DNA from: Bacteroidetes bacterium UBA4416
GTDB lineage: Bacteria; Bacteroidota; Bacteroidia; B-17B0; Aurantibacillaceae
Direction of reading: 5' to 3'
Length of the DNA stretch: 64,000 nt
NCBI GenBank assembly: GCA_002390745.1
Contig: DGQK01000030.1
Span: forward strand, 75,163-139,162
Positions 31,564-39,614 of the stretch are shown here, one piece after another (position 1 is the first letter of the stretch; each line of letters begins with the position of its first letter). The notes under the pieces were generated by a model, which saw nothing but the letters and a program-made list of their open reading frames with translations, had not been told where the DNA came from and made no database searches. The position numbers and the translations under genes are program-made.

Positions 31564-33462
31564 ATGAAAAAACAATTACTAAGCAAAGTGTGTGTTTTGG
31601 TGGCGGGCATGGCCATCAGTGTTTCTACTTCACAGGCACAAGGTTTCCAGACAACCGCCACCAATTGGAATGTAGTGGTTGGCGGCTTGTACAATACTTC
31701 CGGAAACTGGGGATTTAATCTCCTGAGTGCGAGCGCTACAAGCAATAACACCAACAACAACCAAACCTGGGCAACGATGGACATCGACGGAGATGGTAAG
31801 CCGGATCTCATCGTCACGGCACAAAACGATGCTTCGGGTTATGACAAAAATTTCAGCACAACCAATAACCCTTATTGGAAAGTGTACCTCAACAATGGCA
31901 GCGGCTTTTCCACAACAGCTACCAACTGGCCTGTGCCGGTAGGCGGCCTGTACAATACTTCCGGAAACTGGGGCTTTAATGCCGTATACGGAAATGCATC
32001 AACGAACAGTGTCGTTAATAATCAAACCTGGGCAACGATGGATATAAACGGCGACCATAAGCCCGACCTTGTGGTGACTGCGCAAAACGATGCTTCCGGC
32101 TACGACAAGGCATTCAGCCCTGCCAACAATCCTTACTGGAAAGTATACCTTAACACAGGCACCGGCTTTTCGACAACGGCCACCAACTGGCCTGTTCCTA
32201 CAGGCGGTTTATACAATAATGCCGGAAACTGGGGCTTCAACAATACATCCGGCTCTGCCTCTGCCAACTCTGTTGTCCAGAATCAAACCTGGAGCACGAT
32301 GGATATGAACGGCGATGATAAGCCGGACTTAATCGTAGCTGCCGAGAACGATGCGTCGGGTTACGATAAGGCATTCAGCCCAGGCAACAATCCTTATTGG
32401 ATCGTGTACCTGAACACAGGCACAGGCTTTTCCACAACACCTACCACCTGGCGCGTTCCTACGGGAGGCTACTATTCCAGCGCCGGCAACTGGGGCTTTA
32501 ATGCCACCTTCGGAAATGCCGCATCCGGCAGCACACTCAACAATCAGTCGTGGAGCACGATGGATATTGACGGCGACAAAAAGCCCGACCTCATTATCAC
32601 AGCGCAAAACGATGCTTCGGGTTATGAAAAAGTGTTCAGCCCTGCCAACAATCCTTACTGGATCGTGTACCTCAATAATGGCACAAGCTTTTCCACCACA
32701 GCCAGCAACTGGCCGATTCCCGTGGGAGGCTATTACAGCTCCGCAGGCAATTGGGGCTACAACACTACCAGCGCTGATGCCTCGTCCAGCAGCACGCTCA
32801 ACAACCAGACCTGGAGCACGATGGATATTGACGGCGATGGCAAAGCAGACCTCGTAGTAAGCGCACAGAACGACGCCTCAGGCTACGAAAAAGTATTCAG
32901 CCCTACCATCAACCCGTACTGGAAAGCTTACCTCAACACAGGCACACGCTTTTCGGCAACGGCTACCAACTGGACCGTGCCTGTGGGCGGCCTGTACAAC
33001 AGCACCGGCAACTGGGGTTACAATTCCACCTTTGGACTTGCCTCCGTCAACAGCACCAACAACAACCAATCCTGGAGCACGATGGATATCGACGGAGATA
33101 AAAAACCCGACCTGATCGTCACGGCGCAGAACGATGCCTCGGGCTATGAGAAAGTATTCAGCCCTACCATTAATCCTTACTGGAAAGTGTATAAGAGCGC
33201 TTCTACCGTGGGCTTCGAAAGCCCGGCAGGCAAACCTGCGCAGGAGGTAACGGTATATCCGAATCCGTCCAATGGCAGCTTTACAATCCTTTTCCCGCAG
33301 GAAACAGTAAATGCAACCACAGAGGTGTATAATGTGATGGGAGAGAAAGTCCTGCAAAGTGCGGGAGCTCACATCGACCTTAGCAGCTTCCCGAAAGGCG
33401 CATACATGGCGGTAATTTCCGATGGCACTAAAACCTACACTAAAAAACTGATCCTGCAATAA
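31564..33462 (+). CDS. Secreted VCBS/FG-GAP-like repeat protein with T9SS type A sorting domain
   Basis: The 632-residue protein has a signal peptide (LLSKVCVLVAGMAISVSTSQ) and six consecutive 87-residue repeats beginning at residues 27, 114, 201, 288, 375 and 462. Each contains a core like TTATNWPVPVGG, a GNWGFN segment, a calcium-binding-like DIDGDGKPDLIV loop (DxDxDxxxD) and AQNDASGY then NPYWKVYLN. These loops match VCBS/FG-GAP repeats that bind calcium and fold as propeller blades. The final 75 residues (EVTVYPNPSNGSFTILFP to KKLILQ) are a type A sorting domain that directs export by T9SS and surface attachment. The ligand is unknown. The gene has its own terminator. Confidence 0.93.
   Translation: MKKQLLSKVCVLVAGMAISVSTSQAQGFQTTATNWNVVVGGLYNTSGNWGFNLLSASATSNNTNNNQTWATMDIDGDGKPDLIVTAQNDASGYDKNFSTTNNPYWKVYLNNGSGFSTTATNWPVPVGGLYNTSGNWGFNAVYGNASTNSVVNNQTWATMDINGDHKPDLVVTAQNDASGYDKAFSPANNPYWKVYLNTGTGFSTTATNWPVPTGGLYNNAGNWGFNNTSGSASANSVVQNQTWSTMDMNGDDKPDLIVAAENDASGYDKAFSPGNNPYWIVYLNTGTGFSTTPTTWRVPTGGYYSSAGNWGFNATFGNAASGSTLNNQSWSTMDIDGDKKPDLIITAQNDASGYEKVFSPANNPYWIVYLNNGTSFSTTASNWPIPVGGYYSSAGNWGYNTTSADASSSSTLNNQTWSTMDIDGDGKADLVVSAQNDASGYEKVFSPTINPYWKAYLNTGTRFSATATNWTVPVGGLYNSTGNWGYNSTFGLASVNSTNNNQSWSTMDIDGDKKPDLIVTAQNDASGYEKVFSPTINPYWKVYKSASTVGFESPAGKPAQEVTVYPNPSNGSFTILFPQETVNATTEVYNVMGEKVLQSAGAHIDLSSFPKGAYMAVISDGTKTYTKKLILQ
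31642..33207 (+). repeat. Six tandem 261-bp in-frame repeats
   Basis: The six units start at 31642, 31903, 32164, 32425, 32686 and 32947, exactly 261 bases apart with no insertions or deletions. Adjacent copies share long stretches of near-identical DNA (for example ACGATGGATATTGACGGCGA and CCTTACTGGA motifs), so recent duplication or gene conversion is likely. Such repeats are liable to change copy number and to be mis-assembled. Confidence 0.95.
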
Positions 33463-33478
33463 TTAGTTTCACATCATA

Positions 33479-33513
33479 AAAAATCCCGTTACGTATATCG
33501 TAACGGGATTTTT
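33479..33513 (+). terminator. Rho-independent terminator of the repeat-protein gene
   Basis: AAAAATCCCGTTACG (33479-33493) pairs perfectly with CGTAACGGGATTTTT (33499-33513), a 15-bp stem with a 5-base loop and a T-run. Nothing further is seen between it and the stop of the convergent GlmU-like gene at 33650. Confidence 0.9.
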
Positions 33514-33649
33514 ATTTTACGGTGTCTTTGCATGTCTGAGCTACCGCAGTAAACAATGCCATGGTGACTCCGGCTGCCCTCAGTCACCAATTTCTCAAAG
33601 CCCTCTGTAGCGGTGAACTGAAGCACCTGAGGCCAGCGCCGGGCCACGC

Positions 33650-34834
33650 TTACAATGCTTTCCTGTATTTTTCCGTATCGGCGAATACCGCTTTCAGAAT
33701 GGCCGCTTCCTCGTCGGACACCGTGGCGTTTCTCCTGGCATATACGCGGCTGGCTGTTTCCAACATTTTATCGAGCTTATATACTTCCATGCCTTCGGCA
33801 CCTCCCCAGGCAAAGGAGGGAATGTGTGTCGGCGGAAAACCTCCCCCGAAAATATTCGCGCCTACACCTACTACGGTGCCCGTGTTGAACATGGTGTTTA
33901 TGCCGCATTTGCTGTGATCGCCCATCATAAGCCCGCAGAACTGCAGGCCCGTGTCAACCATCTGATCTTTTTTGTAATTGTATAGTTTAACGTTACCGTA
34001 ATTATTCTTCAGGTTGCTGTTATTGCTGTCTGCACCGAGGTTGCACCATTCGCCAATGACGCTGTTGCCAAGGAATCCATCGTGCCCTTTATTGCTGTAA
34101 CCCATTACCACCGAATTGTTGACCTCGCCGCCTACTTTGCAATGCGGCCCCACGGTGGTTGGTCCGTAGATCTTGGTGCCCAGTTTCAGCGAGGCGTGTT
34201 CTCCCAGACTGAAGGGACCGCGGATGATGCTGCCTTCCATCACTTCGGCGTCGCGGCCTATATAAACAGGCCCAGACTTTGTATTGAGGATGCTCGCCTC
34301 GACGATGGCCCCTTCTTCCAGGAATACCAGCGTGGGATCCCCGATTACCGTATTGGTTGCCGGCAAGGGCTGCGAGGTTCTTCCTTTGGTAAGGCGTTCG
34401 AAATCCTGCCTGATGGCAGCATCGTTCTTCGAGAAAAAATTCCAGACATCCTTCATGGAAATGTATTCTGTTTCTACTTCGCGCGCTTTGCCCAGGAGTG
34501 CTTCCGCATCAAAACTGCCTGCATCATCGCTTCTCCAGGCCAGGAGATCGTTGCCCCTGCGGATGCCTTCATGCGGTTTCAGGTTTTTTACCAGGCCTAG
34601 AAGCTCTGCGGTAGGCGCAATCTTACCGTTGATGAAGAGGTTATCGCGCTCCGCTTTCAGAGGAAATTTTCCCGACAGATAAGCCTGTGTGTGGAAACTG
34701 ACTTTGCTTTGCAACTCAAGCTCCCATTTTTCGCGAATGGTGAGAATGCCCGTTCTGAGCTCGCATACGGGCTTGGTATACGTAAATGGCAGCAGGTTTA
34801 ACCTGGAATAATCGTCGAATAAAATGTAATTCAT
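33650..34834 (-). CDS. GlmU-like protein with left-handed beta-helix domain
   Basis: The 394-residue protein starts MNYILFDDYSRLNLLPFTYT, the conserved opening of a Bacteroidota GlmU-like family; ATGs upstream would only add a tail. The N-terminal domain lacks the LxGGxGTRM nucleotide loop of true pyrophosphorylases. The C-terminal half has left-handed beta-helix hexapeptides (GPVYIGRDAEVMEGSIIRGP, KIYGPTTVGPHCKVGGEVNN) and GDHSKCGINTMFNTGTVVG. It probably transfers a nucleotidyl or acyl group to a sugar phosphate, but the reaction is unproven. It is read in the same direction as the OmpA-PorP genes upstream, with a 136-base gap. Confidence 0.85.
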   Translation of the reverse strand: MNYILFDDYSRLNLLPFTYTKPVCELRTGILTIREKWELELQSKVSFHTQAYLSGKFPLKAERDNLFINGKIAPTAELLGLVKNLKPHEGIRRGNDLLAWRSDDAGSFDAEALLGKAREVETEYISMKDVWNFFSKNDAAIRQDFERLTKGRTSQPLPATNTVIGDPTLVFLEEGAIVEASILNTKSGPVYIGRDAEVMEGSIIRGPFSLGEHASLKLGTKIYGPTTVGPHCKVGGEVNNSVVMGYSNKGHDGFLGNSVIGEWCNLGADSNNSNLKNNYGNVKLYNYKKDQMVDTGLQFCGLMMGDHSKCGINTMFNTGTVVGVGANIFGGGFPPTHIPSFAWGGAEGMEVYKLDKMLETASRVYARRNATVSDEEAAILKAVFADTEKYRKAL

Positions 34835-34970
34835 CTCAGGATGGTTTGAGGTATCCAATATCATCATTTTTTAGGAAAGGGAAAAGTACAGGCCGTAAAT
34901 ATATACAGGACTTTTGAGGAGCTGCACGAAGCCGGGCCGTGATTTGTTCCATGCAGCATAAAGGATACTT

Positions 34971-37280
34971 TCAGGGATTCTGCGAGCCGAGGATCTTAAA
35001 CTCCGTGCGGCGGTTGAGACCATGTTGTTCGTCGGTGCATTCCACCCCATCGGCACAGCCATTCCGCAAGCGGGTTTCGCCATAGCCGATAGCGGTAAGG
35101 CGGTCCCTCGAAATGCCTTTTGCCACCAGGTAATTCACTGCCGCTTTTGCCCGTTTTTGCGACAGTAAAAGGTTGTAGTGATCAGAGCCCTGCGAATCGG
35201 TGTGCGAGCTTATCTCGATCTTCAGGCTCTGATCGTTTTTCAGCACTGAGATCACCTTATCAAGAATGTTAGTACCGGCTTCATCAAGGCTATACCCGTT
35301 TTTTCCATAAGTAATGCTTTCTATGATCGTTATCTCTGCGTGCTTCCCTTTATTTTTCAGGTTCATCACTTCCAGCCAGGGGTCATCCACCGAGAACTCC
35401 CCGAGCGCCGACTTATCTATTCCCAGCAAAGCGTATTCAAACTTATCATTCTTTCCTTTTTCCAACTCCTTATAGATTTTGCCTTTCGAATCGGCGATGT
35501 AGATCCTGGATACATGCATGAATTTATGCTCGCTATCGTCCAGCTTAAGCAGGTAATCTTTATCGACGCTGAGGTTACGGAATTCGAAATGGCCTTTTTC
35601 ATCGGTAAGGATATTCCGGATGACTTTATCCTTATCAAAAACAGTGATCCTGGCGTTGGCCAGCGGTTTTTTATCCTGATCGTACATACTGCCTTTCAGG
35701 TTCATGATCAGCTCACTGTCTTCCACCACCAGCTCTTCGAGTGCTGCTTTATCGGTAGCGAGCAGCCTGAAGTCGAAGCGGTCTTTTGTACGGGTAAGCG
35801 GAACCTTCACCTCTTTTCCTTTTTTGTTGGTGAGAATGACTTTCACGTCTTCCGGCAGATCGGAGTCTTCGATGCTGAGCAGGTAGTCCTGGTCGGAAGG
35901 CAGGTTCCTGAAAGCAAAAGCTCCCAGCCCATCGGTTGTGGTTTCCTCTGAAATATCGTTGCTCTCATTCGTGATCGTTACTTTCTTGCCTGCCACAGGC
36001 TTCGTTGGACCGGAGCCAAACATAACATTGCCTGCAATATTGACCTCATCCTCCCCATCATCGTAAAGATCAGGCATACCGCTCTTTTCTACCGGCAGGT
36101 TCCTGAACACAAAGTTCATCCCGTTTTGCCGGTGTGTCACCCGCACCAGCTTTCCGTCTTTGCCGGCAAGGTAGTAGCGTGTTTTGTTTTTAAACCTCGG
36201 ATCATCGTTTTCCAGCTCGGCCAGGTAGTACTTGTCGGTTTCCAACGCATTGAAAGCAAAATAGCCTTTATCATCCGTTTTCGTAGAATCAATGCGCTTC
36301 AGGAGAGAATCCAGTAAAAATACCTTTACCTGTTTGGCGGGCTCATCCAGATTCCTCGTCAGCAACACCTGCCCTTCGGTCCGGACATACCTGCTTCTGA
36401 ACAGAAAGCTGTAAATATCATCCTTCCCCTTGCCTCCCCCGCGGTTAGAAGAGATATAACCGGTAGAGTCTGTGGTGAAGCTAATCCCGAAATCGTCGCC
36501 GCTGCTGTTGAGGTTGAGCCCTTCGTTGCGCCTCAGCTGCCAGGCAGCGTTCACATACCTGGCGGAAAATACATCCAGCCCCCCAAAACCCGGAAGGCCA
36601 TTTGAGGAGAAAAACAACAGACCGTCTTTGCGGATGTACGGGAACATCTCATCACCTTGGGTATTCACACCGGGGCCAAGATTTACAGGCTTATCCCAGC
36701 TGTCGCCGCTTTTTGTGCATACCCAGATATCCTTTCCTCCGTATCCTCCGGGCATATCGGACACAAAGAACAGGCTGTTGCCATCGGTGCTGACGCTGGC
36801 GTGTGCGCAGGAGTAGACATCGGAATTATAGGGAAAAGGTACTGCCTTCGACCAGTGCCTGCCCTCTTTCGTCAAGGTGTATAGCTTGGCATAATTGACA
36901 AAATTCTGAGCTGTTTTTTTCACGTAGGTTACACGCGTCAGATAAAGCACCTTTGCATCAGCCGAAAAGGCCACAGGCCCATCGTGGTAACTGGCATTCA
37001 CGCTCGCCGAGAAAGAACGGGCTTTCCTGTAAACGCCCCCGGTTGATTCGGCCGATAATACATTCATGTACTGCTGTCCCCCGTATCCAGATTCCAGCAG
37101 GTCCGTCTGCTTTTCGCCCGTGTATACAAGGCTATTGGCTAAACCATAGGCACAAAACTCCGAGTTCTTTGTATTCAGGCTTTCGAGGTTCGTGAGTGTA
37201 TATTCCTGCGGCTTAGCCTGGGAAAGCCCTGCAACCGACATCACTAAGAGGAAAAAAATATAAAAGCAATGCTTCGTCAC
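34971..37280 (-). CDS. PD40-repeat OmpA-family protein (T9SS partner type)
   Basis: The 769-residue protein has a signal peptide (FYIFFLLVMSVAGLSQA), PD40 propeller repeats at about 80-300 (GPVAFSADAKVLYLT, ASVSTDGNSLFFVSDMPGGY, EMFPYIRKDGLLFFSSN), three similar modules of about 110 residues at 320-640 (starting near DDKGYFAFNALETDKYYLAE, DGLGAFAFRNLPSDQDYLLS and DEKGHFEFRNLSVDKDYLLK), and a C-terminal OmpA peptidoglycan-binding domain (about 650-769) with SSHTDSQGSDHYNLLLSQKR. It would tie an outer-membrane structure to the cell wall. It follows the PorP/SprF gene by two bases and belongs to the cargo-PorP-OmpA triad. Confidence 0.92.
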   Translation of the reverse strand: MTKHCFYIFFLLVMSVAGLSQAKPQEYTLTNLESLNTKNSEFCAYGLANSLVYTGEKQTDLLESGYGGQQYMNVLSAESTGGVYRKARSFSASVNASYHDGPVAFSADAKVLYLTRVTYVKKTAQNFVNYAKLYTLTKEGRHWSKAVPFPYNSDVYSCAHASVSTDGNSLFFVSDMPGGYGGKDIWVCTKSGDSWDKPVNLGPGVNTQGDEMFPYIRKDGLLFFSSNGLPGFGGLDVFSARYVNAAWQLRRNEGLNLNSSGDDFGISFTTDSTGYISSNRGGGKGKDDIYSFLFRSRYVRTEGQVLLTRNLDEPAKQVKVFLLDSLLKRIDSTKTDDKGYFAFNALETDKYYLAELENDDPRFKNKTRYYLAGKDGKLVRVTHRQNGMNFVFRNLPVEKSGMPDLYDDGEDEVNIAGNVMFGSGPTKPVAGKKVTITNESNDISEETTTDGLGAFAFRNLPSDQDYLLSIEDSDLPEDVKVILTNKKGKEVKVPLTRTKDRFDFRLLATDKAALEELVVEDSELIMNLKGSMYDQDKKPLANARITVFDKDKVIRNILTDEKGHFEFRNLSVDKDYLLKLDDSEHKFMHVSRIYIADSKGKIYKELEKGKNDKFEYALLGIDKSALGEFSVDDPWLEVMNLKNKGKHAEITIIESITYGKNGYSLDEAGTNILDKVISVLKNDQSLKIEISSHTDSQGSDHYNLLLSQKRAKAAVNYLVAKGISRDRLTAIGYGETRLRNGCADGVECTDEQHGLNRRTEFKILGSQNP

Positions 37281-37282
37281 GT

Positions 37283-38230
37283 CTATAAAAATCTGGGAGA
37301 TAGAATTTTGGATTTATAGCTTCCGAAATCAAACCCAATCATGATCTCGTGAGAGGAGCCCAGCAATTTCCTGCTACCCATGGCCGCATCATAAGTATAG
37401 CCTATCCTTAACTCATCAGTGGCATGCAACTGAACAAGAAGCCCCGCACCATAATCCAGCCTGATGAATGCCCCGAGCCACAGGCGTTTATACATCAGGA
37501 AATTCAGATTAAGATCAGCCGAAGCAGCTGTCCTCACATACCTCAGCATTACCGTCGGGCTGAATACCAGGTTCTCTCTGATCGCAAACGCTTTACCTGC
37601 CGTCAGGAAAACATGCGGGACAAGCACATAGGAAGAATTCAGATGCTGCGTCTGCCCGGAACTGCCGGTGACGGTATAGTCCTTGCTGTAAAGCCTGGCA
37701 CCGTTGAGGTGTGTGCTGCTGATCCCCACAAAGAAGGAATTGCTTCGCAGGTAAAGGCCCGCATCGATATCCGCCGCACTGCGGTTGATGTTTGAAAGAC
37801 CGGCTGCAGAAGGTTCATTGAGGTCTTTATAACTGACCTTATTGAAATTGAAACGGTAATTGATGTATCCGGCACGGAGACCGAAAGACAATTTGAAGCT
37901 GTTGCCGAGTTTCAGGATATAGGCCAGGTTTCCGTAGATACCGGTCGTGCTCTTCGCACCGATCTGGTCAGACAGGACATTGACACCAACACCCAGCTTA
38001 TCATTCCATACGGGAGCATGCGCCGTAAAGGCCAGTGTTGCAGGAGCCCCCGGGAAGCTTACCCATTGCTTGCGCATATCCGCCACAACGGCAATCGCAT
38101 CCCGCGCGCCGGCATAGGCCGGATTTATAGCCAGCTGGTTGAACTGGTACAGGGCAAACTGCGGGTCCTGCTGCGCCTCTAAGGGCTTCATCAACCCAAT
38201 CCATAAACAGATAATGATCCAATGTTTCAT
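37283..38230 (-). CDS. PorP/SprF family type IX secretion membrane protein
   Basis: The 315-residue protein starts MKHWIIICLWIGLMKPLEAQ (signal peptide) and has the hallmark opening QDPQFALYQFNQLAINPAYA of the PorP/SprF family, then barrel strands such as WNDKLGVGVNVLSDQIG and SFKLSFGLRAGYINYRFN. In Flavobacterium, SprF is needed to secrete the type B cargo SprB, and PorP is a core T9SS part. It lies between a type B cargo gene (13 bases upstream) and the OmpA gene (2 bases downstream), so it likely handles that cargo at the outer membrane. ATG 38230 is chosen because it precedes the signal peptide directly. Confidence 0.94.
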   Translation of the reverse strand: MKHWIIICLWIGLMKPLEAQQDPQFALYQFNQLAINPAYAGARDAIAVVADMRKQWVSFPGAPATLAFTAHAPVWNDKLGVGVNVLSDQIGAKSTTGIYGNLAYILKLGNSFKLSFGLRAGYINYRFNFNKVSYKDLNEPSAAGLSNINRSAADIDAGLYLRSNSFFVGISSTHLNGARLYSKDYTVTGSSGQTQHLNSSYVLVPHVFLTAGKAFAIRENLVFSPTVMLRYVRTAASADLNLNFLMYKRLWLGAFIRLDYGAGLLVQLHATDELRIGYTYDAAMGSRKLLGSSHEIMIGFDFGSYKSKILSPRFL

Positions 38231-38243
38231 GTTCTTAAGTTTC

Positions 38244-39047
38244 TTATCTGTTATTCGTAAGTTCCAGCCAGCCTTTGAGTGGTGCACTTCCATTCTTGAG
38301 GTCGATGATGTAAAAATAAGTAGCAGCCACTGCTTGTTGAGAGGAGGCGCCTATGGTTCCGCGCCACGCATTGTTGGCATTATCATAGTCTTTAATCTCA
38401 GCGAGCTTCTGCCCCCAGCGGTTATATATTTCTACTGTATTGCCCGGAAATTGGGTGATGTTCTCGATATAAAAAACATCATTCACTCCGTCGCCGTCCG
38501 GTGAAAAGGCATTGTAAACCGTGATCTGACAAGGCTCGGAGCTGCCGTTAACCACCAGGCCACTCAGCCTTACCGTATCGACAGACGCCGGGCTTCCCGA
38601 ACCTGTGTACTCGCATAGCACCATCACCGAATACGTGCCGGCCGGAAGGTTGGCCACCGCTGAGCAGGTAGTGCCTGCCGGGCAAAGCGACGGGATGTTC
38701 CAGTAATAACTGATCTTGAAATTGGCAGGATCAAGTCCAACCGGCAGCTTTGTCTCTATACGGATGCTTCCGTCGGTTTTATCAGCACAACTTGCCGGCG
38801 TCATGAAGGCACTGGCCGTGACACCAAACTCGCCTGCCAACTCCGACTGCAGGAAGCCCTGGGTAATGAGTTGTCCGTTTCCGTTCAGGGTGGTATAAAA
38901 GGGCTCACCAATGTTGAAGTATACCTCTATGCCCGAAGTCCCTACCGGACCACCGCCTCCGGCAGCGTTGATTACCTGCGGACTTACGCCCTGGGGCCTT
39001 GCCGTCAGAAAAAGGAATACAAATATTACAAAACAACTATTCCTCAT
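38244..39047 (-). CDS. T9SS type B cargo protein (CHU_C sorting domain)
   Basis: The 267-residue protein has a signal peptide (SCFVIFVFLFLTARPQG), a Gly-rich linker, a passenger of about 150 residues with paired Cys (ASCADKTDGSI, LCPAGTTCSAV) and a C-terminal type B sorting domain (ITVYNAFSPDGDGVNDVFYI, VEIYNRWGQKLAE, TYFYIIDLKN). It would be exported by T9SS through the adjacent PorP/SprF protein. The passenger begins with an SprB-like segment (IEVYFNIGEPFYTTLNGNGQ) that I recall from other Bacteroidota cargo, but its function is not known. Its start overlaps the stop of a short upstream ORF (39044-39133). Confidence 0.92.
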   Translation of the reverse strand: MRNSCFVIFVFLFLTARPQGVSPQVINAAGGGGPVGTSGIEVYFNIGEPFYTTLNGNGQLITQGFLQSELAGEFGVTASAFMTPASCADKTDGSIRIETKLPVGLDPANFKISYYWNIPSLCPAGTTCSAVANLPAGTYSVMVLCEYTGSGSPASVDTVRLSGLVVNGSSEPCQITVYNAFSPDGDGVNDVFYIENITQFPGNTVEIYNRWGQKLAEIKDYDNANNAWRGTIGASSQQAVAATYFYIIDLKNGSAPLKGWLELTNNR

Positions 39048-39133
39048 GAGTCAGAACCCGTCACGCCGGCATGGCTGCATACTACACAGGCAAGTGATAA
39101 GATAAAAAATAAAACTGTTCTTATCATGTTCAT
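39044..39133 (-). CDS. Short ORF encoding a signal-peptide-like peptide, coupled to the type B cargo gene
   Basis: Twenty-nine codons from ATG 39133 (or 39127) encode a short basic start, a hydrophobic core (RTVLFFILSLACVVC) and a signal-peptidase-like end (SHAGVTGSDS), then TGA. That TGA overlaps the ATG of the type B cargo gene (ATGA), so translation is probably coupled. It may be a leader peptide, or the remnant of a deleted secreted-protein gene; no mature domain remains. It is too small for homology to decide. Confidence 0.4.
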   Translation of the reverse strand: MNMIRTVLFFILSLACVVCSHAGVTGSDS

Positions 39134-39345
39134 CTGGTTTGTGAAGCTTGCGTCAGAACCGCTTGGCTTCAGCTGCGTTGAAAAAAGCCGTGCGAAGATA
39201 AGGCAAATGTGCATACCAAACAGCAGAATTAACATTTGCTTGCGAATCAGATAGTGAAAAGATAACAAAGCGCGGGCTACCGGATGGATAGCCGAAAACG
39301 GCTCGATGCATGAACCAAACTATTGGAAAACGGAAGATGGAAATT

Positions 39346-39576
39346 TCAAAGATCCCAGATGCTCTTGCGCCTGTAGTTCTTCGGTTTAAAGCTTTCCTTG
39401 TGTTCCAGGATAAAAGCCATAATGAAGTAAATGATGATGGGAGAGCCGAATGTGAAAAACGACAGGTAAATAAAATACATCCGGATGTGCGTTGTCTGGA
39501 TGCCGAGCTTTTTGCCCCACCACTCACAAACGCCGAAGGTTTGTTGCTCAAACCAGTCTATAATTTTACTTACCAT
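39346..39576 (-). CDS. PspC-like small membrane protein
   Basis: The 76-residue protein reads VSKIIDWFEQQTFGVCEWWG, then LGIQTTHIRMYFIYLSFFTF, GSPIIIYFIMAFILEHKESF. This is the pattern of the small Bacteroidota PspC-domain protein, with one or two membrane helices and an amphipathic start. PspC relatives take part in membrane stress responses. A TAnnTTTG box lies only about 6 bases before the ATG, so the transcript may be leaderless. The upstream ATG at 39678 would enlarge the protein by 34 residues that overlap the DUF2851 gene and lack similarity to the family, so I reject it. Confidence 0.75.
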   Translation of the reverse strand: MVSKIIDWFEQQTFGVCEWWGKKLGIQTTHIRMYFIYLSFFTFGSPIIIYFIMAFILEHKESFKPKNYRRKSIWDL

Positions 39577-39581
39577 TTCTA

Positions 39582-39589
39582 CAAATATA
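39582..39589 (-). promoter_or_regulatory. Candidate -7 box for the PspC-like gene, leaderless
   Basis: TATATTTG on the minus strand matches TAnnTTTG exactly. With the G at 39582 the transcript would start at about 39575-39576, at the ATG itself. Confidence 0.45.
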
Positions 39590-39614
39590 GGAAATTTGTC
39601 CGTTGCCTGTTCTT

